A DNA stretch of 64,000 bases from Bimastos eiseni (lineage: Eukaryota; Annelida; Clitellata; Crassiclitellata; Lumbricidae). The position numbers and the translations under genes were made by a program. The stretch is from assembly GCA_959347315.1 (NCBI GenBank), contig OY365813.1, positions 17,329,081-17,393,080 on the forward strand, read 5' to 3'. Position 1 is the first letter of the stretch, and each line of letters opens with the position of its first letter. Below are positions 13,801-22,816 of this stretch, in pieces. A model generated the notes under the pieces. It saw only the letters and a program-made list of their open reading frames with translations. It made no database searches and was not told the origin of the DNA.

Positions 13801-16800
13801 TTCAACAGCATCTTGCATATAATTTAACAGTTACTTCAACAGCATCTTGCATATAATTTAACAGTTACTTCAACAGCATCTTGCATATAATTTAACAGTT
13901 ACTTTAACAGCATCTTGCATATAATTTAACAGTTACTTCAACAGCATCTTGCATATAATTTAACAGTTACTTCAACAGCATCTTGCATATCATGGCTTGA
14001 TGAAATAGCCTACATATAGTCAACCCATAGTTAGAGTATATAGAAACTAGAAGGCAATTATACCAGGTATATGATATATACATGATATACATGAATGATA
14101 TACATTAGTTTTTTTTATATATTGCTATAATGTGCCTAGAAGGATAATAATAATGTATCCATTGCAATTAATATCACAGTGATCAGATATTAATGCATCA
14201 ATTGCTGTATGGTGGTATAATAACTGGTGCTACACTAAAATTTTCATCACTTGGTAATAATTTATCCTCGTCCGATGAATGGTCCAGTTCACCCAGATGG
14301 CGTTGTATTAGAATGAATATATTTCTATAGTGATCATAATTCCTATTGCTTGCTTTCTCTTTACTCTAACTACTCCAATGATGTCTGATGTGAAATTGAC
14401 CATTATGATCATTTGCGATTGTACATTCATTAATTGTTCATATCATGATATTCCTGCAGTGCGTTTACAAGCGGTTCAATAAAGTTTATACTTAATTACT
14501 TACTCTATTTCACAGTGTAATTCAATTTCAAACGGTTTCCTAGAAAGCTGTACATGCCTCACGATTTGAGAGGTGCATGAAAATGTCAAGGACTTCAACT
14601 CCCTGCTCAACCGTCGTCACTGTGTCAAAGGCGGATGACAAAAGGTTCTGCATCATCACCTCCAAGTCCTTCATTCCATTTCGGAATCTAGAACGTAATG
14701 CAAGAAGCACCTCTTGAAGACATTCCATCGGCATTCCAGAAAACACCAGTTGACGAAACTTAGGATGTGTGTATTGAGGTACTTATGCAATGCATTCTAA
14801 GAACTTCAAAGAAAGTGTTACAATGGATTCAAAGACAAGTAACGCAAGCAAATCATACTCCTCCAACAGGTGCTGTAGAAATTTTCATTATACTGAAATG
14901 CCAAATAGTAGACAATGAGTCAAGAACAGACTTTAGATGTATGCAGATAACAAACTGTAACCAAACTTAAATGCATTTTTTTCATTAATTCATTATGAAA
15001 ATTGATGTAGCAACCTTCAAGGCTACTACTCAGAGGCGCTCCCGACCCCGGCTGAAAAGAACAGTTTTGAGGCAAGTATAAAAAGAGTGAGTGGACCCTG
15101 GTGTACAAGCGCAACGCCACCGGGAATGTCTTCCAGGGCAAGGAGACAACCACTGAGAAGACACAATTTTGCTTAGCAGTTGTGCAGGCAATGGGACGAT
15201 GAGTAAGCCTTGCTCATTAATGTAATGTACGTATGTCTCTGGTCATTCATTAGAAGAGCCTCACCAAGGCATAGGCTTAAATATAATTACACAAAGAACC
15301 ATTAACCTGTTGTAGTCATCGTGCCAGGTGGTGGCTTTCACGTCGAGAATCGTTTTCTTGACACTGTGAAGGAAGTTGAGATTCTTTTCGAAGACTGATT
15401 CGATCTCCAGTAGACCGCGAAGGATCTCCGGTCCTCGTTGCCCAGCGAAGTGTGGCATCTCCGTCTTGTCTCCTTCGTGACGCCTTGCGAAGAAAACTTG
15501 ACACTCACAGACCTAACAGAATGCAGAACAAATGTCAGGTTTCACATAAAACACTTGAACCGGCCAGTTTAGTGTAAAAAATCTGACTGACTGGCAGACT
15601 AGCTGGCTGGTCGATTGACTGACCAACTGAAATACTAGTTGACCAATTAACTGACCAACTGAAATACTAATTGACTGACTGACCAAATGAATGAATTTCT
15701 GATCTACAGATCAACTGATTCAATGACATGTAAAGATATGAAAGATCTTTGCAGCCACAAGGTATTGTTATATAATTAAAAAACACTGACTATCTATATA
15801 ATTACCGAAATCACGTGTCTACGTCTGTCAGTCTGTCTGTCAAGGAGCGTGATTGGATAGAAGCGTCGTATGCAAATAAAGTCGACCTAAGTATAGTCTG
15901 TCCGCAGCACCAGGTGGAGTAATGCTTCGCGAGTTTTTCCGTAAATCTTTCGTAAAGCTTACTGCAACAGGTGCTGTTTTTCATTGCAAGAGTCTTTCGC
16001 AGTAAACAAATGTGCGATTTGAGTTTCAAAAAAACTTTTATCCTCGTCTACGTAAGTATATTTGTAGCTATTAAAATTAAATACATCTTGTAATGTAAGT
16101 ATATTTGCAGCTATTAAAATTAAATGGAATCTTAACGAGTAATGCGTATTTTTGGCATATTTTAGCATTGAACGCGGCGAACTTGCAGTAGGCCTATGTT
16201 TAGGTGACGCACAATTCACGTTGACTGTTTCGTTACATTTGTCCCAGTGTCTTAACCACTAGTCTAGCAACATTCAAATTAAGTAACATTTTTCGCGGGT
16301 TAACAGCAAGTACATAAAATAATCACTGACTGGCAGCGATAGAATCAACAAAAGTAATCCGTATTAATTAGGTCAGGGTTTCCAGTGTTAATTAGGTCGG
16401 GGTTTCATAGGTGCTGTTGATAGATGTCAAATTCAGAACCATATGCATATTACGCTACTCATTCTGAACGATTTACCTTAACATACATGACTTTACATCA
16501 AGAAATATGAGCAGTATGAACGCATTTACCGACCTCAATGAGGTCTTTGCACCTCTGGATGAAGGCATCGACCTGAGCAAAAATGCTGCTCTGGTCTAGG
16601 ACCCAACCAAGCGACGAGAGCTTGTGATGAATTCGTGACATCTGAAAAAAATGAACACCGAATAAGCTTCCGGCTCATAAAGTAAACCATCTGAATTTGT
16701 CACCAAATTGCTGAATAGTTTGATAATGAGTCAGTAACATTACTCAGGATGATCAAAACGCATGCCATAATATCGGATATTAACCCTTTAATGACCAGCA

Positions 16801-19800
16801 TGTACTAAAATGTATAGGAAAGCATATGCAGCTGGTTGTTAAAGGGTTAAGTATCTGCTGAAAGATTAGCTCACAAATATCTAACACTGAGTGATCCTTG
16901 ACTGATTGTTTCATTAGCCACTAGCATATCCAGTGATGCAGCCTTGAGGGAATGGAATCGACTACCAATGCTCATCCATTGCAACAGCTACTTACCTTCT
17001 TTGAAGAAGTGCCTTAAAACTCACACTTGTCACTGGTCTTTAAGCATCATGATATCTAACTGCACTTCCTCCGGTTACTGACTCACCATGCTTCCGGTTC
17101 GTATTTCTGTGTGATTTCGTGGGCGTTAAAAATGCTTTTAATAATAGTAACAATTAAAAACAACAATAACAGAAATAATGTTTCGAATCCCGAGGAATCA
17201 TATGTACTTCGGGGAAAGAAGAAAAATAATAAACAACATGAACAATAACAATAATAATAAAAATAATAATGATCAATTAAGGACTAACTAGTCTGCATTT
17301 GTGTTCGATGGTTTATGAATAAATTCACTTGTTGACAATAAAAAAATATTAATAAATGCTAAAAAATAAAAATAATAATAATAATGCTAACAATTATCAA
17401 AATGATAAATATGTATCAAGATATAGATATGTGTTCAAATATAAAGTGTACAAGGACCTTTTTGTAGATATCCTTCCACTGTTCACAGCATCCGATGCAT
17501 TCGTTGAGTGTCTTCATGCTCGACTGGACGTAACCAGCAAAAATGCGATCGAGATTGATCTCTTTGCAACAACGATGAATAATCTCGTTGCTCAGCTGAA
17601 CAGAAACGGGCAAAACAGATCCTCATCAACTTCACTAATTATTCAATTTAATTATCCATTTCGCACCACCAACACAATAATATTACACATCTTGCTAATC
17701 ACATTAATTAATATAAAATCAATAGGCCTAATAATTTGCTAACTGCTTTGATATATAAAAACACAAACAGACAGGATCTCATTAACTGAACAAGTTAGCT
17801 ACATTATTAAGAGTCCAGGCTGTGTTCCATAATCCTCTGTGCCATAGAGCGTGCGAGTCGAGGTTTCCCCTCATTTCAGAGATGAAAATCTTGATCTAGC
17901 ACAGTCCACACATGAGGACCTAGCCTGGCATGGTGCCCATTCAAAAAGAGCAATCCTTGGTAAAGGATCTCACCAGATCAATTCACTGAATATTAGCAGG
18001 GAGGAAGTCACATACGGTCGCGATAGAAAGACGAGTAGATTCACAATAACTCACCTTCCTCAGAATTCCAGTGAGACGCTCTCTCGTGTTGTAGAATTCC
18101 GAGTTGACCCAAATCATTCGTATGAGATTGACAATCTTTGGCAGCAGAGGAGGGATATCTTTTGGCTCGGCCTCGGACAGCTCATGGCACGGATCCTTAA
18201 GAACCGTGAGGAACTTTAGATTGCTCTGAGCTTGGTATGAACCTTCCTGAAGTCAGATAAGCATTAAATACTTTGAGCAAATATCTGCTGAGTATGCTTT
18301 ATTTCATGCAGATTGCAATTTTCGTTACGACTACGAATGTGAAGCCCCAATTTAATGCATAAAATATCACCTCATAACAATATGGTATGTGATAAGGCCA
18401 ACTAGATAGCTCATGGCTGGAATGTATTAAAATGATTTTTATCACTTGAATGTACTAAATCATGGATGGAATGTATAAATGTACAGTGATGAGAAACATT
18501 AAAGATCACTGTAGCAAGTCACTGTGTTGATCATGGCAAAAATAACAGGTACCGTTCTATGTGAAAAAAACATGCAGCCAACTTTAATTAAGCAAATTAA
18601 TGCCCTACCTGCATTGGCAATGCAGGTAGGGCTAGATTGTCTCTAAGCCACATAGCCATTTTTTATGAATTCATTCTGACAATTTATATAGCTCCTCTTC
18701 AATAAACCTACTCCTCAGAGGTCACTTACAAGTGTTAGGATGAAAGAAACTGACCTTGATCTGGCTGGACAGCTTTAAGAATGGCACAACGTACGATGAC
18801 TTTGCCATTTCCAGTATGGTTGTTATCTTCTTCACTCCGGGTTTGTCCAGCTGGCTGCTGATTCCCGACAGGTCGGCACATCGATTTTTCCAGAACTCGA
18901 TTTCTTCCAGTGGTCCAGCATTTTCCGACGTTTGGAGGGCGTCCTGGGAGCTGAGGACCTCTTTGATCTGCCGCGTCCAGTGAATCATGGCAGCTGAACA
19001 AAGGCAATGACATCTTGATGTACATAATATGCATCTGGCGATTCATCTGGCTATTCATCTGGAACCTTTTCACAAACCTCTGAAAGGAACTGAAAACATG
19101 GCATCTAAAAACACCACAACAGGTGTGGCTTGAGACAGGTAATAATATTAGTTAAATTCAATTCAAACTCACAAGCCGCAGTGTGATCACATGAAATAGT
19201 GGGAGCATACGATAACAAGTTAAACAAGAGTTGCTTTATAACTGTATGTAAGCCTGTTAAATGCCAATCCTTCCAATAGAGAGCAAATCTCCCTCATGCG
19301 CCATTTAGATGGTAGATGACATAAAGAAACAAAAACTGAACTAACTCTCCAGCCTCTGAATCAGTTCCTTATTCTTTGATGCCAGTTCCGGTGTGACAAG
19401 AGTGCCCTCAAGCGGAATATAGAGCACTGTCTTGCCCTCCATCTTCCATCTAGTGTCTGTTAGACTGGCCATAAACTTGTGCAGCTGTCCAGTAAAGTCA
19501 TTTTTAATACTATCAGGCCAGGTGGTGTTTTTATAGAACACTGGAACGTAGATTCCAGACATGACTCTCAGCAGGCTTTCAATGTGACGACCTGTGACGG
19601 TTCCGTACAGAACGTCGCGAAAGAACGTGTCAACTGAAAGACTAGTGATTTTCTCTTTCTTCAAAAAATAAACCAATTCATTAACAGGTCCACATGGAAC
19701 GCTGAAGTCGATCGTTAGTCCGTTGACACTGTCTATGTAGGCAACTAACATGCGCCGCGTATCGCCAGCAAATTCGTCGAGAATTGACATGTGATGTTCC

Positions 19801-21713
19801 TGCCACATTTCTGGAGTGAGTCTTGACAGCATAATTCGTTCAAGTATTAAGTCAGCCTGCAAAAAAATATATTCATGCAACATCATCGGATCTTCAGAAT
19901 CTATTTCTAAACTGCGAGAGAAGGTTATACACAAGTATCGTGTTGAAATATTTTTAGACCATGTGATGTCCACTTTAGTGCAGCCTCAGAATTTTGTTGT
20001 TGGCTTAGGTTATTTGAGCTTATCGCTAGCTCGTTCAGTTGTTTTGATTATGTGCAGTAAGAAAGTTAATGGTCCATGGCAAATGGGTTGTAATAATCCT
20101 CAAAGTGTTATCCCAAAGCTGATAGAGCCTTGGCTGAAAGGTTGCCATGACAAAAGGAATTAAACCCCAAAACAACAAGTAGTTTTTCAGGATATTGCAA
20201 GCAAGTGAGGGGTTTCAAACTCCTTTTACTTACAAAACTGATTTCCTAAAAGATTCAAATATAATCTGTCACCCAGTTCCTCAGTTACTGAGCTGCCTTG
20301 CTATCATTCAAGTTCAAAGTAAAAACTTAGTTACCTTATCCCAGCGTTTCCCAATCTTTATTGGCCGTGGCACTCTTTTGATTTTAAATTTGTATGGTGG
20401 AACCCCTATTAAAGACTAAACATTATTCTGTTGTAGGTGCAAACGCCTGAGAATGCAAATCATTGGCTTAGGCCTAGATTAGATTAATAATAACACAAAT
20501 ATCGATGTCAATGAACTATGAATATTTATCATATAAAGTTATGCACAGATGTAAGCAAAATGCCTCCATTTGTTCACACTAAAAGTTTTCCGCGGAACCC
20601 ACGTCTTCACCTCACAGAACCCTAGGTTCTGCGGAACACAATTTGGGAAATGCTGCCTTTATCTAATGTACCTCAGATTCTGTTCATATTTTATAAATTA
20701 AAAATTAAAAGCAATTGCACGTTAAACCACATTGAATACAAGTTTACAGATGTTTCCATTTTTTTCACATACTTTACAATGAATTTTTTATATCATGATG
20801 AATAATTAAATGAGTCCCTTACAACTTTTGGTTCCTGGTAAGTGTCACCATCACCAACGATAGTGGGAATTTCTTCATCACCTTGGTTGCTAAGATCTGT
20901 AAAATTAATCACAATTCTTTTGTGCATCTTCATTTAATTTCAATCCCTTAAAGAAACCGATCATAACATCTAAAGAGCAGTATACAATGTCATAGGTCAC
21001 AAAAAGACACATGATCTCATGCACATCTCATTAAACCTAATTTGTAATTGTTAGAGGTATATTAAAGCCTAGTTCAAATCAACTTCCTTGCCTAAAACTT
21101 AATATATGTGTAAGTCAGTGGCTGATTTTGAGGCAAAAACGACGCAGAATTTCTTCTATGTAGAAAAACGCAGATTACCAACTAAAAGCATGATGCAATA
21201 ACTTATTAATACATTGAAAGTTCATCAACATGATTTGGCAGCCGAGAAAGTTACTGTAGATTTGCAGAAAGTAGTGCCACTGGTGCCTATGATGTAAGTG
21301 ATATCAACATCATCAGCAGTTAGCATTTATGCACCATCACAGAAATTGTGAGTTTAGTATGCCAGTTGGGACCATAGCTGAATAATTTCATATGAAGTAT
21401 TTTGAAATTATCAGATAATATAATCAAAAAAACTTCTATAGTGATATTATCATGATGTCCAAAACATCATAGAAAACAAATTTTATGGAACTTGCATAAA
21501 TTTAAAGAAACAGCAACATAAGAAAATCAAGAGTTTTGCTCCATGCCATCACAATTAATATTGTTAGGTGAAAAATATATCCACATAATCACCCTTTTCT
21601 AGTCCATCTCCATTGGTGACTCGATCACGTAAATCACCCTGAGAATCGTCCATATCATGTTTACTTACACCTGCACTCGGTGGGGCGCTCGTTATTCCCT
21701 GACTTTCTGACAT
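370..21713 (-). CDS. DNAH2: Axonemal dynein heavy chain 2, N-terminal tail (5' part of gene, runs off left edge)
   Basis: Heavy chain of a ciliary inner-arm dynein; the family uses ATP to slide axonemal microtubules. Coding exons in order: 21713-21593, 20896-20823, 19856-19346, 18993-18755, 18246-18055, 17595-17458, 16641-16534, 15512-15307, 14687-14558, 13680-13498, 13019-12885, 12497-12421, 11454-11308, 10425-10269, 9670-9536, 8060-7956, 7378-7196, 6893-6765, 6144-5933, 5217-5017, 4203-3957, 3569-3321, 531-370. Exon lengths and phases join without a stop into 1347 codons. They follow human DNAH2 (recalled) closely, for example LHKFMASLTDTRWK, IHWTRQIKEVLSSQD, RNDGPE, AINGDGK and YREIWEINKD. 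This is the dimerising tail (DHC_N1) up to the start of the linker; the AAA+ motor lies beyond the edge. Start: ATG at 21713, preceded by an acceptor-like tttttgctcag, so a 5' UTR intron is likely. Introns are GT-AG except the one after 14558, which is GC-AG. The first 65 residues are poorly conserved. Assignment to DNAH2 is confident; exon edges are inferred. Confidence 0.95.
1329..1404. repeat. 19-bp tandem repeat, 4 copies
   Basis: Unit AGTGAACCACAAATAGCTT, in a DNAH2 intron. Confidence 0.8.
1550..1906 (-). other. Unassigned 118-codon open frame in a DNAH2 intron
   Basis: ATG-initiated frame inside the 2.8 kb intron between the last two DNAH2 exons seen. The first 60 residues are acidic and helix-prone (EEQLELVPMKD). 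A cysteine-rich stretch follows (CYVCSMNF, CMICAHC). I do not recognise it. It could be a piece of a transposon protein with a zinc-binding tail, a retro-copy, or chance. The stop lies at 1550; no splice signals are convincing. Confidence 0.2.
2130..2340 (-). repeat. Diverged copy of the second SINE family
   Basis: Contains GGGCAAGGCGCCCATAAAG and AAGGACTAGTCAACC in the same order as 41405-41530. It is followed by CTGAGTTCTAACAATGATATG where the tRNA-like head would be. Confidence 0.4.
3838..3925. repeat. (ACAT)n microsatellite
   Basis: ACATACACACATACAT-type tract ending about 30 bases from the donor of DNAH2 exon 21. Confidence 0.85.
4588..4685 (-). repeat. Dispersed repeat, tail of the second SINE family
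   Basis: Shares TTATTACAGGAGTCGA, ATGCAAGGCGACCAT and AAAGGACTAGTCAA with 41405-41530. It lies in a DNAH2 intron. Confidence 0.45.
5455..5512. repeat. (AT)n microsatellite
   Basis: TATATATA tract in a DNAH2 intron. Comparable tracts lie at 32388-32436, 50190-50212, 59536-59556 and 62800-62885. Confidence 0.85.
7465..7825. repeat. ATGT and GGAT microsatellites
   Basis: ATGT runs alternate with GGATGGAT runs (7525-7630) in the DNAH2 intron just upstream of exon 17. Open frames across it are artefacts. Confidence 0.85.
8215..8388 (-). mobile_element. tRNA-derived SINE
   Basis: Minus-strand copy of the element at 9958-10165. It has GGTTGCCGATTGGTTAGAGC (A box), GAGGGTTCGACCC (B box), a GCAAGTCCTTCC body and a GCGCAATTGC / CGTCGAGGCGTGTGC end. 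It lies in the DNAH2 intron between exons 15 and 16. Confidence 0.7.
8545..9075 (+). mobile_element. 3' end of a CR1/L2-type LINE, decayed
   Basis: Conceptual translation with stops and frameshifts shows the usual end of a non-LTR reverse transcriptase ORF: DYCNSLINSLP-like, LQSVLKAAARLI, FNVLFLTYKALLGQAPHYL and a WNNLP-like segment. It ends in a short 3' UTR whose last bases are GAGGCGCTTTATAAATCCG, followed by AATAGAATAGAAT repeats. Related tails occur on both strands across the window. Confidence 0.7.
9958..10165 (+). mobile_element. tRNA-derived SINE
   Basis: A box GGCTAGAGCGGTTGG, B box GTTTGATCCTCG, then GTGTAGGGACCTTGAGCAAG, a CTGCTCTGCC stretch and CGTCGAGGCGTTTTTGCAC. It is the opposite orientation and same order as 8215-8388, which defines a family of about 175-200 bp. 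Confidence 0.75.
10540..10612 (+). repeat. Short dispersed repeat (GTCCTGCTAGCAGGGTCACCC type)
   Basis: AACAATAGTCCTGCTAGCAG then GGTCACCC. Related copies: 31690-31760 (CCAATATCCCGCTAGTAGGG), about 2980-3030 (TCCTGCTAGAAAGGACACC) and, inverted, 40245-40310. Several copies adjoin a CAATCAAT microsatellite. Confidence 0.5.
10785..11115. repeat. (ATGT)n / (GT)n microsatellite
   Basis: Long ATGT tract with interspersed TGTGTG blocks and an ACGTACGT segment near 11040. All open frames here (MYVCMYVC or its inverse IHTYIHTY) are artefacts. Similar tracts: 3838-3925 (ACAT), 7465-7640 and 7715-7820. Confidence 0.9.
11597..12010. repeat. 36-bp minisatellite, about 11 copies
   Basis: Unit GTATTACAATGATGCACATG plus GCTGGGATGTATAAAT. 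Two variant units (GCGCTGGCTGCATGCATAAAT) break the array at regular places, implying a higher-order block was duplicated. The right flank (ATTAAAGATCACTGTATCAAG) recurs at 18508 beside single decayed units, so the array grew inside a dispersed repeat. Confidence 0.85.
12130..12243. repeat. 23-bp tandem repeat, about 5 copies
   Basis: Unit TAGATGGCTAAACCCCTATT plus TAC, with C/T variation (CCCC or CCTC). It lies in the same DNAH2 intron as the 36-bp array. Confidence 0.8.
13681..14557 (-). other. DNAH2: GC-AG intron of DNAH2
   Basis: On the minus strand the upstream exon ends at CGT GAG (14558) and the intron begins GCATGT. The next exon starts at 13680 after ttgtcag. Only this junction gives the conserved join NRE-AIRRMIDKKTVDV; human DNAH2 has SREAIKRTYDKKAVD. 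The nearest GT downstream of GAG would shift the frame. The intron also holds a 34-bp tandem repeat at 13793-13990. Confidence 0.8.
13793..13990. repeat. 34-bp tandem repeat, about 6 copies
   Basis: Unit ACAGTTACTTCAACAGCATC plus TTGCATATAATTTA, nearly identical between copies, so recent. It lies in the GC-AG intron of DNAH2. Confidence 0.85.
14998..15150 (-). mobile_element. LINE 3'-end fragment
   Basis: Minus strand encodes LPVALRLYTRVHSLF followed by the GGGAGCGCCTCTGAGTAG tail. It lies in the DNAH2 intron between exons 8 and 9. Confidence 0.55.
16779..16850. repeat. Short palindromic element, TTAACCCTTTAA type
   Basis: TTAACCCTTTAATGACCAGC and, inverted, GCTGGTTGTTAAAGGGTTAA flank a 30-base loop (18 of 20 paired). 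It lies in a DNAH2 intron. Confidence 0.65.
20342..20655. mobile_element. hAT-like non-autonomous DNA transposon
   Basis: Ends CAGCGTTTCCCAA (20342) and TTGGGAAATGCTG (to 20655) form 13-bp inverted repeats of the common CAGxGTTTCCCAA type. Flanking 8-mers CCTTATCC and CCTTTATC look like a decayed target duplication. The element is 314 bp, non-coding, in DNAH2 intron 2. Confidence 0.7.
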
Positions 21714-22816
21714 CTTGTCAGCTGAGCAAAAATATAAATAAAGATAAGTCTGTCAAACTTATTAACTAGCTACAGTCAAGTCAAGTTTGTTATGAATCTG
21801 ATCCAGAATGCAAACCCTCAAGCTTGTAAGCTTGTTAATTGAATAACTATGCTGCCAGCTACTTTACCTCAAAATTATTACAGAGTATACGATCACAATG
21901 CATAGCGAAGTTCTCGCTTAATTTCTTCAATGTTAAAAAAACATTCGGAATCTGCTTAACGTCTGAGCTACGGATATATCTTCTGCAGCCGAAAATTCGA
22001 CCCAAAAACAAGCAAAAATTTTACTTCTACGGCCAAACCCATACAAAATTTAGCTTGTGAAAACCTCTGTGCATGTGCTACCATTAGCGCATGAGCGATG
22101 TTAAAAACACCTCAAATTTGTAATCATGCGTCGTGAGGGTCGTTTAGGGTCAGATTAGGCATCGTGAGGGTCGGTTAGGGTAGGTTATGCATCTTGAGGG
22201 TGGTTTAGGGTCAGGGTTAGTGTCGTTTTTAGACACACACAAGTAACTTTCGGCCGCAGAAGTAATTTTTTGCGTCTTAGGCCGAATTTTCGGCCGTAGA
22301 AGCTCCGCGCCTGAACTACACCTTTCCAAACTTGTGACCATCAAGGTCCTCAGATGGGCTAAAACAACCGCAAAGTAATTGTAACTATGAAAGACACATA
22401 ATAAGCCACTCTAAACCACCTTACACTTGTTTTAAACAAAACTGTCTATCCTAAAAGTTCGCAACAAGTCCAAGCAATAAATTAAACAATAAATCCCAAG
22501 TTTCCAACTACTGCAAGAACTTGGCTCTCGCCTTCAAAACGCTGTGTAACCATAACGACAATATTTTCTCGTGAGATCTCGTTACGCGAGTTGCTTATAC
22601 TGAATCCCTGCTTCGCGTTGGTATAACTCTGCAGCAAAAATCGTTGAAACATTTACGAAAACATTCCCTTTGAATGATGTAGATCTCATTTATGTTGAAA
22701 AATTATATTCACACAATGAATAAAGCCATAAAAACTAATCGATGAAAGTAATATGCGGCGGCGAACTCCACTCCACTTTATCAACGTAGCGCATGCGCGG
22801 CAGGAAGTGAATGAAC
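21714..22816. promoter_or_regulatory. Divergent (head-to-head) DNAH2/COG3 promoter interval
   Basis: The start codons of DNAH2 (minus) and COG3 (plus) face away from each other across 1.1 kb. The COG3-proximal end (about 22590-22810) is richer in CpG (gcatgcgcgg, ggcggcgaac) than the surroundings, consistent with a TATA-less housekeeping promoter. No TATA box is convincing. A 5' UTR intron of DNAH2 probably ends at 21726. A MITE-like element occupies 21980-22302. That the two genes share control is inferred from position only. Confidence 0.5.
21980..22302. mobile_element. MITE-like element with about 65-bp imperfect terminal inverted repeats and a TTAGGG-rich core
   Basis: The left end CTTCTGCAGCCGAAAATTCG (21980-21999) is matched in inverse by CGAATTTTCGGCCGTAGAAG (22283-22302), 18 of 20. 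The match continues inward, including a second ACTTCTACGGCC / GGCCGCAGAAGT pair. The core (22125-22225) is about three copies of a roughly 30-bp unit (GTGAGGGTCGGTTAGGG-type). There is no coding capacity. It sits in the shared promoter interval. Confidence 0.65.

Noticed and set aside
11597..14000. Regular repeats considered as a CRISPR array
   Set aside because: Units are directly tandem without unique spacers, in an animal intron.
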